Counted from the first letter of the stretch, positions 26,383 through 36,198 are shown. The stretch is DNA of 64,000 bases from Actinomycetospora soli (GCF_021026295.1 NZ_JAJNDA010000012.1:1-64000), one strand, 5' to 3'. The notes: generated by a model from the letters alone, not told the origin. Program-made: numbers and translations.

Positions 26383-26618
26383 GGCGACCCCCTCCGCACG
26401 ACTGATCGTCGATCGTGCCGGGCGGCACGGGCGGCGGACAAGTACCGGGCCGGGGCACCCGCCGCCGTTGTGCCGCCGTTGAGAAAGCGTTGTCGGTCTT
26501 GTGAGGCGGGTCACCCATGGTGTCCGCTGCAGGAGCAGCGTCGCGACCCCCTCGCGGTCGCCGCGCCCCCGCACCGACGTCATCCGACCCGGACCGACCC
26601 TCCAGGAGGACCCACGAC
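26383..26618. promoter_or_regulatory. Divergent promoter region between response regulator and luciferase-like gene
   Basis: This 236-base gap holds the direct repeat GCCGCCGTTG twice in 22 bases (about 26460-26482) and a TTGAGA 3' of it that could serve as a -35. A ribosome site AGGAGG lies 9 bases before the ATG at 26619. No ORF with credible codon use is present. Confidence 0.35.
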
Positions 26619-27611
26619 ATGAAGCTCGCCCTCTACCTCCCGAACTTCCGCACCGAGGTCTCGGTCAAGGAGCTCGAGGACCTCACGGCGCTCGCCGAGG
26701 AGCTCGAGTTCGACTCGGTCTGGACCCTCGACCGCATCGTGGTGCCCGCGGCCTCCGACCGCGAGGAGCTGCAGTACTCGTTCGGCATGATGGACGGCCT
26801 GCCCAACGCGCTGCCGGTGGCCTCCAAGGGCAAGTGGTTCCAGGGCTACCCGCTGCTGCCGTGGCTGGCCGCGAAGACCTCCAAGGTCCGCATCGGCCAG
26901 AGCATCATCGACACCCCGTTCCGCTCGCCGGGCGTGCTGGCCGCCGAGCTCGCCACGATCGACCACCTCTCGGGCGGCCGCCTGAACGTCGGCCTCGGCG
27001 CCGGCTGGATGCCCGAGGAGTTCGCCGCCGCGAGCGCCGCGCACATCTTCCCGAAGCGCCACAAGCACGTCCGCGAGACCATCGAGGTCCTGCAGGGCGT
27101 GTGGGGCAACGACCACTTCGAGTACCACGGCGAGTTCGCCGACTTCGAGCCCTGCGGCTTCGGCCACAAGCCGCTCCAGTCGCCGCGGCCGCCGATCTTC
27201 ATGTCCGGCCTCAAGGACCCGCTGCGCTCGGCCAAGCGCATCTCGAAGTACGACCTCGACGGCTGGATCGGCATCCAGGACTCGCCGACCACCCTCGGCA
27301 AGTGGATCCGCGCGATCGACGAGCAGTTCGAGGAGATCGGCTCCGAGAAGCGGGCCTCCGACCTCGAGATCTGCTCGATGATCTGGACGGTCATCACCGA
27401 CACCGAGACCGACCAGTCCGACGTCGGCGTCCCGTCGAACCTGCTCGTGGGCACCGAGGCGCAGCTGACCGACCGCCTCAAGGCCTACAAGGAGGCCGGC
27501 ATGACGATGCCGCTCATCTGGCCGCCGTTCACCGACGTGCCCACGTCGAAGACGCTCGACGACCTCAAGCGCATCAAGAACGACATCATGCCGAAGGTCG
27601 AGGCCTCCTGA
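26619..27611 (+). CDS. LLM-class (luciferase-like) oxidoreductase, probably F420-dependent
   Basis: 330 residues, TIM-barrel. MKLALYLPNFRTEVSVKEL, the VRIGQSIIDTPFRSPGVLAAELATIDHLSGGR segment (residues about 90-121) and LGAGWMPEEF are standard for actinobacterial luciferase-like enzymes, most of which use reduced F420. The ATG has a strong AGGAGG. It is transcribed away from the regulator-kinase-cofG operon, so an F420 link is plausible. The substrate cannot be read from the sequence. Codon use is very regular, suggesting good expression. Confidence 0.85.
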   Translation: MKLALYLPNFRTEVSVKELEDLTALAEELEFDSVWTLDRIVVPAASDREELQYSFGMMDGLPNALPVASKGKWFQGYPLLPWLAAKTSKVRIGQSIIDTPFRSPGVLAAELATIDHLSGGRLNVGLGAGWMPEEFAAASAAHIFPKRHKHVRETIEVLQGVWGNDHFEYHGEFADFEPCGFGHKPLQSPRPPIFMSGLKDPLRSAKRISKYDLDGWIGIQDSPTTLGKWIRAIDEQFEEIGSEKRASDLEICSMIWTVITDTETDQSDVGVPSNLLVGTEAQLTDRLKAYKEAGMTMPLIWPPFTDVPTSKTLDDLKRIKNDIMPKVEAS

Positions 27612-27643
27612 TCTGACGCGCACTGTGGCACCGTCCGCGGGCG

Positions 27644-28798
27644 ATGGACGCTCGCGGACGGGGCCTGGTGGCGCTCTGCGTCACCGAGATCACGAGCTGG
27701 GGCACCCTCTACTACGCGTTCCCCGTCCTGCTCGGGCCGATCGTCGCCGACACCGGCTGGTCGTCGACGGCGACGGTGGGCGCGTTCTCCCTCGGCGCGA
27801 TCGTCTCGGCGCTGGCCGGCGTGGTCGTCGGGCGGCTGCTCGACCGGATCGGGCCCCGCCCCGTCATGACGACGGGCTCGGCGCTCGGGGTCCTCGGGCT
27901 CGTCGGCGTGGCGTCGGCGCCCGGGCCGGGCTGGTTCTACCTCGCGTGGGCGGTGACCGGCCTCGGGCAGGCCGCGACGTTCTACCCGCCCGCCTTCGCG
28001 GCGATCACCGGCTGGTTCGGTGCGGACCGGCTGCGGCCGCTGACCACGGTCACCCTGGTCGCCGGCTTCGCCTCGACCGTGTTCGCACCGCTCACCGCCG
28101 CGCTCGTCGGGTTCCTGACGTGGCGTGACAGCTACCTCGTGCTGGCGCTGGTCCTCGCCGTGGTGACGCTCCCGCTGCACGCGCTGGCCCTGCGCGTGCC
28201 GTGGACGCCGGTGCGGGTGCGGCCCGGCGCGGTGGACGACACGGCGCGGGCCGTGATCCGGTCCCCGCGCTTCGTCGGGCTCGCCGCGGCGCTCGCCCTG
28301 GCGGGGTTCGGGCTCTACTCGGCGACGATCAACCTCGTCGGGCTGCTCGAGGCCCGGGGCGCGTCGCTCGGGCTCGCGTCGGTGGGGCTGGGCCTCATCG
28401 GGGCCGGGCAGGTCGGCGGACGGCTGCTCTACGCGCCCCTCGCCCGTCGGACCTCCCCCGCCGTGCGGGTCGCGGCCGTGCTCGCCGTCGGCGGGGCGCT
28501 CGTGGTGCTGGTCGGGGTCCTGCCCGGCCCGCCGGGCCTCGTCATCGCCGTCGCGGTCCTCGCCGGCGCGTGCCGCGGGATGCACACGCTGCTGCAGGCC
28601 TCGGTGGTCGCCGACCGGTGGGGCACGGCCTCCTTCGGCCGCGTGAACGGCGTCTTCACCGCGCCGACCACCGTCGCGGTCGCGCTCGCGCCCGCCGGCG
28701 GGGTGCTCGTCGCGGAGCTCGTCGGCGGCTTCCCGACGGGCTACGTGGTGCTGGGCGGCGTCGCGCTCGTGGCGGGGCTCGCGGCGCTGCGCCTGTAG
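27644..28798 (+). CDS. MFS transporter
   Basis: 384 residues with about twelve hydrophobic segments and the conserved loop GRLLDRIGPRPVM near residues 63-75. It belongs to the major facilitator superfamily and begins WGTLYYAFPVLLGPI, like the OFA/monocarboxylate branch. The substrate is unknown. It lies 32 bases after the luciferase-like gene on the same strand and may share its transcript. It converges with the amidohydrolase-like gene, 10 bases apart. Confidence 0.88.
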   Translation: MDARGRGLVALCVTEITSWGTLYYAFPVLLGPIVADTGWSSTATVGAFSLGAIVSALAGVVVGRLLDRIGPRPVMTTGSALGVLGLVGVASAPGPGWFYLAWAVTGLGQAATFYPPAFAAITGWFGADRLRPLTTVTLVAGFASTVFAPLTAALVGFLTWRDSYLVLALVLAVVTLPLHALALRVPWTPVRVRPGAVDDTARAVIRSPRFVGLAAALALAGFGLYSATINLVGLLEARGASLGLASVGLGLIGAGQVGGRLLYAPLARRTSPAVRVAAVLAVGGALVVLVGVLPGPPGLVIAVAVLAGACRGMHTLLQASVVADRWGTASFGRVNGVFTAPTTVAVALAPAGGVLVAELVGGFPTGYVVLGGVALVAGLAALRL

Positions 28799-28808
28799 GC
28801 GGCCCGGC

Positions 28809-30008
28809 TCAGAGCCGGCGACCGACCGCCGGCGCCTCGCCGCGCACCCACACCCGCCGCACCGCGCCCTGCAGGGCCATCCCGGCGTAGGGCGTGGCCG
28901 TGTGCGGTTCGTGCAGGTCCGCGGGGTCGACCTCGGCGATCTCGTCGGGGGCGAACACGACGAGGTCGGCGTCGCGGCCGACCGCGATCGCGCCCTTCGC
29001 GTCGAGCCCGGCGAGCCGGGCGGGCGCGGCGGCGGTCCACGCCGCGACGTCGTCGAGCGTGTGGCCGCGCGCGGCCGCGGCGGACCACAGGACCCGCAGC
29101 GCGACCTCCAGCGACGCGATCCCGGGCCGGGCCTCGTCGTACCCGCCCCGCTTCGCCGCCGCGGGGAGCGGGGCGTGGTCGGCCACGACGGCGTCGAGCC
29201 GTCCGGCCCCGAGGGCGCCCCAGAGCAGTTCCCGGTTCGACTCCGACCGCACCGGCGGCCGGCAGGCCGCGACCGGGCCCGGCAGGGTCTCCGCGGCGAG
29301 CGCCAGGTGGTGCGGGCACGTCTCCGCGGTCAGGGGCACCCCGGTGTCGCGCAGCGCCCCGACCTCCTCGGCCGCCTCGAAGGCCGAGAGCCGGCGGACG
29401 TGGACGTGCGCGCCGGTCCGGGCGGCCACCGCGCCCAGCCGCAGCACCGCGGTCGTCTCCGCGCCGGGCGGCCGCGAGGCGAGGTAGGAGCGCAGGTCCG
29501 GCCCGGCGGGTGGCGCCTCGGAGAGCACGCCGTCGTCCTCGGCGTGCACCAGCAGCGGCAGGCCGAGCTCGGCGCACGTGGTCGCGGCCCGCACGAGCTC
29601 GTCGTGGGACAGCGGCGGCGAGCCGTCCCCGGCGTCGGTCAGGGTCCCGACGAAGCCGCGCACCCCCTCCTGCGCCGCCGTCCGCATCCGGTCCGGGTCG
29701 GCGACCGCGCCCCAGCGGGCGAGGTCGACGACCGGGCCGTCGCCCGGGGCGTCGACGGCGACGAGCGTGGTGACGCCGCCGGCCGCCGCCGCGGCCGTCA
29801 CCGTTGCGAGGTCGTCGACGCACACGGAGGTGTCGACGAGCCCCGGGAGCAGGACCTCGTCGTCGGCGAGCTCGACGAGCGGCCCGTCCACCGGGGCCTC
29901 GTACGGCGCCACCGTCGTGATCCGGCCGGCCGAGACCGTCACGACGGCGGGTGCGGTGCCGCCGGGCAGGACGGCGCGGCGGGCGCGGATGACGAGGTCG
30001 GCTGGCAT
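28809..30008 (-). CDS. Allantoinase/dihydroorotase-like amidohydrolase with missing metal ligands
   Basis: 399 residues with the cyclic amidohydrolase fold. PPVRSESNRELLWGALGAG, VVADHAPLP and GIASLEVALRVLW follow allantoinase order. The usual metal motif DxHxH after GLVD is replaced by DTSVCVDD (positions near 59-66), and the carboxylated lysine (GFKxF) is replaced in RGFVGTL near 117. The later histidines (LLVHAED near 155, HVHVRRLS near 200) and the final aspartate remain. Without the first two histidines and the lysine it is unlikely to be a normal binuclear hydrolase. It may act as a regulatory or structural homologue, as PyrC' does, or use another chemistry. It stands alone. Confidence 0.8.
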   Translation of the reverse strand: MPADLVIRARRAVLPGGTAPAVVTVSAGRITTVAPYEAPVDGPLVELADDEVLLPGLVDTSVCVDDLATVTAAAAAGGVTTLVAVDAPGDGPVVDLARWGAVADPDRMRTAAQEGVRGFVGTLTDAGDGSPPLSHDELVRAATTCAELGLPLLVHAEDDGVLSEAPPAGPDLRSYLASRPPGAETTAVLRLGAVAARTGAHVHVRRLSAFEAAEEVGALRDTGVPLTAETCPHHLALAAETLPGPVAACRPPVRSESNRELLWGALGAGRLDAVVADHAPLPAAAKRGGYDEARPGIASLEVALRVLWSAAAARGHTLDDVAAWTAAAPARLAGLDAKGAIAVGRDADLVVFAPDEIAEVDPADLHEPHTATPYAGMALQGAVRRVWVRGEAPAVGRRL

Positions 30009-30076
30009 CGTCGCCCGACCCTAGGGGGACAGGGGCGGTGCGCTCGCCCCGACCCGCGCCCGGCCGCCGGGGCGGA

Positions 30077-31333
30077 TCAGGGCTCGGCGGTCCCGTCGGC
30101 GGCGGGCGTGGGCTCGGGGACCCGGCGCCAGCGGGCGAACATCCCCGGACGGCGCCGCGGCGGTTCGGCCGCCAGCAGCTCCGCGTCCGTCGGTCGGGGG
30201 TCCTGCGACGGGTGCTCGTCGTCGGAGCGGGCGCGCAGGTCGATCTGCTCGTTGACATAGCGCAGGATCTCCGCGGCGACCGCGACGGCGGGCACGGCCA
30301 GGAACGCCCCCACGATCCCGGCCACGCTGCTCCCGCCCGCCACCGCGAGGATCACCACCGCCGCGTGCAGGCCCAGCCCCTTGCCCTGCACGAGCGGCTG
30401 GAGCAGGTTCCCCTCGATCTGCTGCACCGCGAGGATGAGCACCGCGACGATCAGGGCGTTGGTCAGCCCGTTGCTGACCAGGGCGATCAGCACCGACAGC
30501 ACGCCCGCGGTCAGGGCGCCCACGATCGGGATGAACGCGCCGAAGAAGGTGAGCACCGCCAGCGGGAGCGCGAGCGGCACCCCGAGGATCACCAGGCCGA
30601 CCCCGATGCAGGCGGCGTCGACGAGCCCGATGATCGCCTGCGAGCGGATGAACCCGCCGAGCCGGTCCCACGCGCGGGAGCCGACCTGGGCGAAGTGGAC
30701 ACCCGCCGTCGTGCCGACCTGGCGACGCAGCCAGGGCAGGAACCGGTAGCCGTCCTTGACGAACAGGAAGGCGAGGACCAGCGCGAGGACCAGGTCGATC
30801 AGGCCGTTCGCGACGACGGTCAGGCCCGCGAACACGGTGCCGGCGATCATCGTCGCCGAGCTCTGCAGCTGGTCGACGCCGGCCTGCACGGCCTGGCCGA
30901 TCTGGCTCTGCCCGAGCCCGAACGTCCCGGTGAGCCAGCGCTGCACGTCCTCGATGCCGCTCGTGGCGCTCGAGACCAGCTCCGGGACCTGGTCGGCCAC
31001 CGACGGCGCGATGGCGGCGATGATGCCGCCGACGACCGCCAGCGCCCCCACGACCACGATCACCGCCGCGAGCAGCGACGGCACCCGGTGGTGGCGCAGC
31101 CACGTGGCCGGGGGCTCGAGCACCGTCGCGATGATCAGCCCGAGCAGGACCGGCAGCACGACCGACCACAGCTCGCCGATGATCAGGCCCAGGGTCACCG
31201 CGCCCAGCGCGGTGAGGATCAGCCGCAGGCTCCACCGGGAGGTCCACGAGAGGCCGTCGCCGATGAGCTGCCCGCGGGTGCGTCGCGCGCTCGACCGGGC
31301 GGTCACGGCGGGGCCGGTGCTCTCCTGTGTCAC
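30077..31333 (-). CDS. AI-2E family (PerM/TqsA-type) membrane transporter, paralogue 1
   Basis: About 418 residues from the GTG at 31333 (V/MTQESTGPAV); an earlier TTG at 31480 gives a longer frame but the extra part is Pro/Arg-rich and non-conserved. Eight or so hydrophobic segments are present. The family signatures are PVLLGLIIATVLEPPATWL near 60, FLFVKDGYRFLPWL near 190 and IEGNLLQPLVQGKGLGLH near 305. AI-2E proteins export small molecules or ions; the exact cargo is unproven. It is a close paralogue of the next gene upstream, from which it is separated by about 100 bases. Confidence 0.88.
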   Translation of the reverse strand: MTQESTGPAVTARSSARRTRGQLIGDGLSWTSRWSLRLILTALGAVTLGLIIGELWSVVLPVLLGLIIATVLEPPATWLRHHRVPSLLAAVIVVVGALAVVGGIIAAIAPSVADQVPELVSSATSGIEDVQRWLTGTFGLGQSQIGQAVQAGVDQLQSSATMIAGTVFAGLTVVANGLIDLVLALVLAFLFVKDGYRFLPWLRRQVGTTAGVHFAQVGSRAWDRLGGFIRSQAIIGLVDAACIGVGLVILGVPLALPLAVLTFFGAFIPIVGALTAGVLSVLIALVSNGLTNALIVAVLILAVQQIEGNLLQPLVQGKGLGLHAAVVILAVAGGSSVAGIVGAFLAVPAVAVAAEILRYVNEQIDLRARSDDEHPSQDPRPTDAELLAAEPPRRRPGMFARWRRVPEPTPAADGTAEP

Positions 31334-31433
31334 GGTGGCGGTCCTTCCCGACCCGGAGGTCGGGGGACGTCCCCGCGGGCCGCGACCACGTACCCGGAAC
31401 CGGGGGTCGGCCACCCCCCGATCGGGGACCGGC

Positions 31434-32663
31434 TCAGCCGTCGGCGCGTTCGGCGGAGCCCTGCTCGGAGGTCGGGGCAACCGGTTGCTCCGCGCGGCCC
31501 GCGTCGGGCTCGTGGGGCCCGCCGGACCCGCCGGACCCGTCGGACCCGTCGGACCCGTCGTCGGGATCGGCCCCTGGATCGCCCTCGCCGGTCCGCCGGG
31601 CGACCTGCTGGTCGAGGTAGCGGACGACCTCCGCGACGACGGCCGCGACCGGGACGGCGAAGAACGCCCCGGCGATGCCGAACAGGCTGCTGCCGCCGGC
31701 CACGGCGAGGATGACGACCGCCGAGTTCAGCCCGAGCCCCTTGCCCTGCACCAGCGGCTGGAGCAGGTTCCCCTCGATCTGCTGCACGGCGAGGATGAGG
31801 ATCAGCACCCCGATCGCGACGGTGGGCCCCTGCACGACGAGCGCGATCAGGACGGCCAGCGCCCCCGCCACGAAGGCGCCGATGATCGGGATGAAGGCGC
31901 CGAAGAACGTGAGCACGGCGAGCGGCAGCGCGAGCGGCACCCCGAAGATCACCAGGCCGATGCCGATGAAGATCGCGTCGACGAGGCCGATCAGCGCCTG
32001 CGAGCGGATGAAGCCGCCGAGCCGGGCCCACGCGCGGCGGAAGACCTCCTCGAGGTGCGACCCCGCCGTCGTGCCGGCCCGGCGACGCACCCAGGGCAGG
32101 AACGACGGGCCGTCCTTGACGAACAGGAACGCGAGGATGATCGCGAGGACGGCGTTGATCACGCCGTTGGCCACGGTCGTCACGCCCGCGACCACGCCGC
32201 CCGCGATCTGCACCGCGCTCTGCTGCAGCCGCTGCACCGCGAGGTCGACGTACCCGCCGATCTGGCTCATGCCGAGGTTGAGCGGCGGCCCCTGCACCCA
32301 GGCCTGGATCTGCTGGATGCCGCCGACCGCGCCCTGCACGATCTGCGGGGCCTGGCCGGCCACCGAGGGCGCGAGCAGGACGACGATGCCGACGAGCACC
32401 GCGAGCCCGCCGACGACGACGAGCAGCGCCGCCAGCGTCGAGGGCACGCGTCGTGCCCGCAGCCAGGCGACCGGTGGCTCGAGCACCGTCGCGATGATCA
32501 GCCCGAGGAAGACCGGGAACATGATCGACCACAGCTGGCCGATCACGAGGCCGAGCACCACGAGCGCCGCGGTGACGACGAGGAAGCGCCAGCTCCAGCG
32601 GGCGGTCCACGCCAGGCCGTCGCCGATCACGTGGCCGCGGCTCGGGCGCTCGGGTTCGATCAC
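31434..32663 (-). CDS. AI-2E family membrane transporter, paralogue 2
   Basis: 409 residues from the GTG at 32663. It shares almost all family blocks with the neighbouring paralogue (PVFLGLIIATVLEPP, FLFVKDGPSFLPW, GGFIRSQALIGLVDA, IEGNLLQPLVQGKGLGL), so the pair arose by tandem duplication. The C-terminus differs: a low-complexity acidic tail with DGSDGSDGSGGSGG near 369-382. The two may form a heteromer or have separate cargo. Confidence 0.88.
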   Translation of the reverse strand: MIEPERPSRGHVIGDGLAWTARWSWRFLVVTAALVVLGLVIGQLWSIMFPVFLGLIIATVLEPPVAWLRARRVPSTLAALLVVVGGLAVLVGIVVLLAPSVAGQAPQIVQGAVGGIQQIQAWVQGPPLNLGMSQIGGYVDLAVQRLQQSAVQIAGGVVAGVTTVANGVINAVLAIILAFLFVKDGPSFLPWVRRRAGTTAGSHLEEVFRRAWARLGGFIRSQALIGLVDAIFIGIGLVIFGVPLALPLAVLTFFGAFIPIIGAFVAGALAVLIALVVQGPTVAIGVLILILAVQQIEGNLLQPLVQGKGLGLNSAVVILAVAGGSSLFGIAGAFFAVPVAAVVAEVVRYLDQQVARRTGEGDPGADPDDGSDGSDGSGGSGGPHEPDAGRAEQPVAPTSEQGSAERADG

Positions 32664-32696
32664 GCCCGGGAGTCTCGCAGGCCCCGGAACGAGCGA

Positions 32697-32735
32697 ACGG
32701 CACCCTCGCGGCATCGGTGTGCGCGGGGGTGCCGT
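32697..32735 (-). terminator. Hairpin after icd
   Basis: ACGGCACCC and GGGTGCCGT form a 9-bp stem with a 21-base loop, 21 bases after the icd stop on the minus strand. Confidence 0.5.
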
Positions 32736-32755
32736 CCGGTCGTGCCGTGTGTGGC

Positions 32756-33970
32756 CTAGGCCATCGCCTTCTGCAGGCCCTCGTCGATCGCGTCGAGGAA
32801 GTCCTGGGTGTTGAGGTACGGCGCGTCCTTGCCGATCAGCAGCGCCAGGTCCTTGGTCATCTTGCCGTCCTCGACGGTCTGGATGCAGACCTGCTCGATC
32901 TTCTCGGCGAAGTCGACGAGCGCGTCGTTCTTGTCGAGGCGACCGCGCTGGGCCAGACCCCGCGACCACGCGAAGATCGACGCGATCGGGTTGGTCGAGG
33001 TCTCCTTGCCCTGCTGGTGCTGGCGGAAGTGCCGGGTCACCGTGCCGTGGGCGGCCTCGGCCTCGACGGTGCCGTCCGGCGTCATGAGCACCGAGGTCAT
33101 GAGGCCCAGCGAGCCGAAGCCCTGCGCGACGATGTCGGACTGGACGTCGCCGTCGTAGTTCTTGCAGGCCCAGACGTACCCGCCCTCCCACTTGAGGGCC
33201 GCGGCGACCATGTCGTCGATCAGGCGGTGCTCGTAGGTGAGCCCGGCCTTCTCGAAGTCCGCCTTGAACTCGGACTCGAAGATCTCCTCGAAGGTGTCGC
33301 GGAACATGCCGTCGTACGCCTTGAGGATGGTGTTCTTCGTCGACATGTAGACCGGGAAGTTGCGGTCCAGGCCGTAGCGCAGCGAGGCGCGGGCGAAGTC
33401 GACGATCGACTGCTTGAAGTTGTACATGCCCAGCGCGACGCCCCCCTCCTCGGGGAACTTCGCGACCTGGAACTCCATCGGCTCGCCGCCACCGTCGGGC
33501 TGGTAGGTGATGGTGACGGTGCCCGGGCCGGGGACCTTGAAGTCCTGCGCCAGGTACTGGTCGCCGTGGGCGTGACGGCCGACGACGATCGGCTTCGTCC
33601 AGTGCGGGACGTAGCGCGGGATGTTGGAGCAGACGATCGGCTCACGGAAGATCGTGCCGCCGAGGATGTTGCGGATCGTCCCGTTGGGCGAGCGGTACAT
33701 GCGCTTGAGGCCGAACTCCTCGACGCGCGCCTCGTCCGGGGTGATCGTCGCGCACTTGACGCCGACGCCGTGCTTCTTGATCGCGTTCGCCGCGTCCACC
33801 GTGACCTGGTCGTCGGTCTGGTCGCGGTACTCGATCCCGAGGTCGTAGTACTCGAGGTCGATGTCGAGGTACGGGTGGATCAGCTTGTCCTTGATGAACT
33901 GCCAGATGATCCGGGTCATCTCGTCGCCGTCCAGCTCGACGACGGTGCCCTCCACCTTGATCTTCGCCAC
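32756..33970 (-). CDS. icd: NADP-dependent isocitrate dehydrogenase (homodimeric, eukaryote-like class)
   Basis: 404 residues. [23 protein letters not shown] at the start, [33 protein letters not shown] (substrate loop), [10 protein letters not shown] and [10 protein letters not shown] with [10 protein letters not shown] identify the dimeric NADP-IDH. It converts isocitrate to 2-oxoglutarate and NADPH in the TCA cycle, linking to sucCD elsewhere in the window. The GTG at 33970 has GGAG about 12 bases upstream. Confidence 0.96.
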   Translation of the reverse strand: MAKIKVEGTVVELDGDEMTRIIWQFIKDKLIHPYLDIDLEYYDLGIEYRDQTDDQVTVDAANAIKKHGVGVKCATITPDEARVEEFGLKRMYRSPNGTIRNILGGTIFREPIVCSNIPRYVPHWTKPIVVGRHAHGDQYLAQDFKVPGPGTVTITYQPDGGGEPMEFQVAKFPEEGGVALGMYNFKQSIVDFARASLRYGLDRNFPVYMSTKNTILKAYDGMFRDTFEEIFESEFKADFEKAGLTYEHRLIDDMVAAALKWEGGYVWACKNYDGDVQSDIVAQGFGSLGLMTSVLMTPDGTVEAEAAHGTVTRHFRQHQQGKETSTNPIASIFAWSRGLAQRGRLDKNDALVDFAEKIEQVCIQTVEDGKMTKDLALLIGKDAPYLNTQDFLDAIDEGLQKAMA

Positions 33971-34092
33971 TCTTCGGGCTCTCCTCTCGCGCCTGGTCAC
34001 GGCGCCGCACGGATCTCGGGGGCGCGCGCCGGGCCCGGCCAGATTGGGGAGGCCCGTGCGTTGCCTCTTCCCGAACGCTATCAACGCGACAC

Positions 34093-34102
34093 GTCACGTG
34101 AC
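34093..34102. promoter_or_regulatory. Perfect 10-bp palindrome GTCACGTGAC upstream of icd
   Basis: The palindrome lies about 125 bases before the icd start in a gap of 162 bases and is followed on the minus strand by a TTGATA that could act as a -35. It could be an operator, but short palindromes occur by chance. Confidence 0.3.
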
Positions 34103-34132
34103 CGCGCGTGGCGGGTCGTTCTCCTCACCCGT

Positions 34133-34600
34133 CTAGCGGGACGCGAGCGGACCGCCGGTGATGGTCAGCGACAGCAGGATGACCACGACCCCGAAGACGG
34201 CGTAGGTGATCACGTCGGTGCGCCGGGGCCGGACGGCGAGCAGGCCCGCGGTGCGGTCGGGCAGCGCGACCCGCAGCACGGCCGCGAGCAGCAGGGCGAT
34301 CCCCAGGATCGTCGTGCCGTCGCGCCAGTGCTGCAGGCCGATCCGCACGAATGCGACCAGGGCGACGCCGAGCACCGCCGCCAGCGGCGCCTGCGCGCGC
34401 AGCCGGCGCAGCAGCGCGCGGCCGTAGTCGGCGACGGTGCGCGGGGGGCGCGCGTGGCGGGGTCCGTCGGCCTCCTGCTCCTGCCGTTGTGGCAGGAAAG
34501 CGTCGTTGCTGTCATCCAGTGGCAGGGACGCCGCATCGTCGGTCGTCGTTCCCGACGCCGGGTCGGGGCCGGCGTCCGGCGTCGACCCACCCGCCGTCAT
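34133..34600 (-). CDS. DUF3017 small membrane protein
   Basis: 155 residues. A polar, disordered N-terminal 60 residues is followed by three hydrophobic segments (APLAAVLGVALVAFVRIGL, TTILGIALLLAAVLRVALP, VITYAVFGVVVILLSL). A DUF3017 gene directly after folD is common in actinobacteria. The RTAGLLAVRPRRTDV loop between the last two segments is typical. It starts 5 bases after the folD stop, so the two are cotranscribed. Function unknown. Confidence 0.8.
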   Translation of the reverse strand: MTAGGSTPDAGPDPASGTTTDDAASLPLDDSNDAFLPQRQEQEADGPRHARPPRTVADYGRALLRRLRAQAPLAAVLGVALVAFVRIGLQHWRDGTTILGIALLLAAVLRVALPDRTAGLLAVRPRRTDVITYAVFGVVVILLSLTITGGPLASR

Positions 34601-34605
34601 GAATC

Positions 34606-35451
34606 TCAGGCCCCCTCGGCGCGCTCGACCACGTTGGTGAGCAGCATCGCGCGCGTCATCGGGCCGACCCCACCGGGGTTCGGCGCGACGAAGCCGGCCA
34701 CCTCGCGGACGTCCTCGGCGACGTCGCCGAGGATGCCGTCGGGGCCGCGGGAGACGCCCACGTCGAGGACGGCGGCGCCCGGCTCGACCATGTCGGCGGT
34801 GACGATGCCGGGGACGCCCGCCGCCGCGACGACGACGTCGGCCGCCCGGATCTCGGCGGCCAGGTCGCGGGTACCGGTGTGGCAGAGGGTGACGGTGGCG
34901 TTCTCGCTGCGGCGGGTGAGCAGCAGGCCGAGCGGGCGCCCGACGGTGATGCCGCGGCCGAGGACGGTCACCTTCGCGCCGTCGAGGGGCACGTCGTAGC
35001 GACGCAGGAGCTCGACGATGCCGCGCGGGGTGCACGGCAGCGGCGCCGGCTCGTTCAGCACGAGCCGCCCGAGGTTCGTCGGGTGCAGGCCGTCGGCGTC
35101 CTTGTCCGGGTCGATCCGCTCCAGCACCGCGTTCGCGTCGAGGCCCTTCGGCAGCGGCAGCTGGACGATGTAGCCGGTGCACGCCGGGTCGGCGTTCAGC
35201 TCGTCGACGGCGCGCTCGACGTCGGCCTGGGTCGCGTCGGCGGGCAGGTCACGGCGGATCGACTCGATCCCGACCTTGGCGCAGTCGCGGTGCTTGGCCC
35301 GCACGTACGACTGCGACCCCGGGTCGTCGCCGACCAACACCGTCCCGAGGCCGGGCGGGCGCCCGGCGGCGGCGAGCTTCGCGACCCGCTCGCCGAGCTC
35401 GGAGATGATCGTGGCCAGGGTGGCCTTGCCGTCCAGGATCGTCGCGGTCAC
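34606..35451 (-). CDS. folD: Bifunctional methylene-THF dehydrogenase / methenyl-THF cyclohydrolase
   Basis: 281 residues. [15 protein letters not shown] near residue 48 carries the catalytic Tyr-Lys pair. [13 protein letters not shown] near 93, [19 protein letters not shown] and [18 protein letters not shown] near 161 (NADP site), and [13 protein letters not shown] near the end are all family blocks. FolD interconverts one-carbon folate forms and supplies 10-formyl-THF for PurN and PurH, both encoded in this window. Starts at a GTG. Confidence 0.97.
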   Translation of the reverse strand: MTATILDGKATLATIISELGERVAKLAAAGRPPGLGTVLVGDDPGSQSYVRAKHRDCAKVGIESIRRDLPADATQADVERAVDELNADPACTGYIVQLPLPKGLDANAVLERIDPDKDADGLHPTNLGRLVLNEPAPLPCTPRGIVELLRRYDVPLDGAKVTVLGRGITVGRPLGLLLTRRSENATVTLCHTGTRDLAAEIRAADVVVAAAGVPGIVTADMVEPGAAVLDVGVSRGPDGILGDVAEDVREVAGFVAPNPGGVGPMTRAMLLTNVVERAEGA

Positions 35452-35458
35452 GCGCCCA

Positions 35459-36064
35459 TCATCGCGTGCCGGACGCCCGGCGTGCGAGTACGTGGTCCGC
35501 TCCGGCGACGCCCGCCGCGTACACGACGTGCTGCAGGACGCTCACCGTCATCAGCCGCGGCGTCCACCGCCACGGAACGGGCGTGTCGCCGAGGACGGGG
35601 AAGAGCGACAGGGCCATGGTCTGGCAGCCGACGAAGAAGGCGATCCCCGCCGTCGGCTCGCCGTGGCGGTGGCGCAGCTCGGCGTGCGCGGCGCCGACCG
35701 CCGAGCCGTACCCCCAGTGCACCAGCCAGAAGAGGGCGCGGCGGGCCCGCGGACGCTCCGGCGCCCGCCCGGTGACGGCGCGGAGCAGCGTCGACGCGGC
35801 GATCACCACGTGGTCGCTGTCGTCGTAGTCGAGGATCTCGGTGACCTCGGACGGCGCCTTCCCGCGACGACGGGCGTACACCTCGCGGTAGAGCCGCCCG
35901 GTGGTCGTCATCGCGGCGGTGCCGGCGGCGCCCGCGAGCACCCCGGCGAGGAGCCGGCGGGCGGGCGCCTGCCCGGTGCCGCGTCCCTCCCCGGCGCCGT
36001 GTCCCTCCCCCGTGCCGCGGTCCGACCGGGGGGAACGGGGCGCGCGACTCATGACCGCGAGCAT
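35459..36064 (-). CDS. Uncharacterised small membrane protein
   Basis: 201 residues. A Gly/Arg-rich N-terminus is followed by a hydrophobic segment near 38-55 ([17 protein letters not shown]), a charged middle ([19 protein letters not shown]), and hydrophobic stretches near 105-125, 138-152 and 175-195. I do not recognise the family; the AGxxGTAAMTT opening resembles DUF1440-type and related membrane proteins. The ATG at 36064 or 36052 is used. It ends 8 bases before folD, so it may be cotranscribed. Confidence 0.7.
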   Translation of the reverse strand: MLAVMSRAPRSPRSDRGTGEGHGAGEGRGTGQAPARRLLAGVLAGAAGTAAMTTTGRLYREVYARRRGKAPSEVTEILDYDDSDHVVIAASTLLRAVTGRAPERPRARRALFWLVHWGYGSAVGAAHAELRHRHGEPTAGIAFFVGCQTMALSLFPVLGDTPVPWRWTPRLMTVSVLQHVVYAAGVAGADHVLARRASGTR

Positions 36065-36172
36065 GCCTGAACCGATGCACGGGCCGTCATGGCAGGCGCT
36101 TACCCCTACGGACGGTCGGTTCCGCGTGTGCGGTGCGTGAGATCACACTCGATCAGTCAGCGGGCAACCGTC

Positions 36173-36198
36173 CGACGTCCGGAACAGCCCGGACGTCG
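36173..36198 (+). promoter_or_regulatory. 10-bp inverted repeat upstream of the acetate-type transporter
   Basis: CGACGTCCGG and CCGGACGTCG pair around AACAGC, 36 bases before the ATG at 36234. In RNA it would form a leader hairpin; in DNA it could be an operator. Confidence 0.45.
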
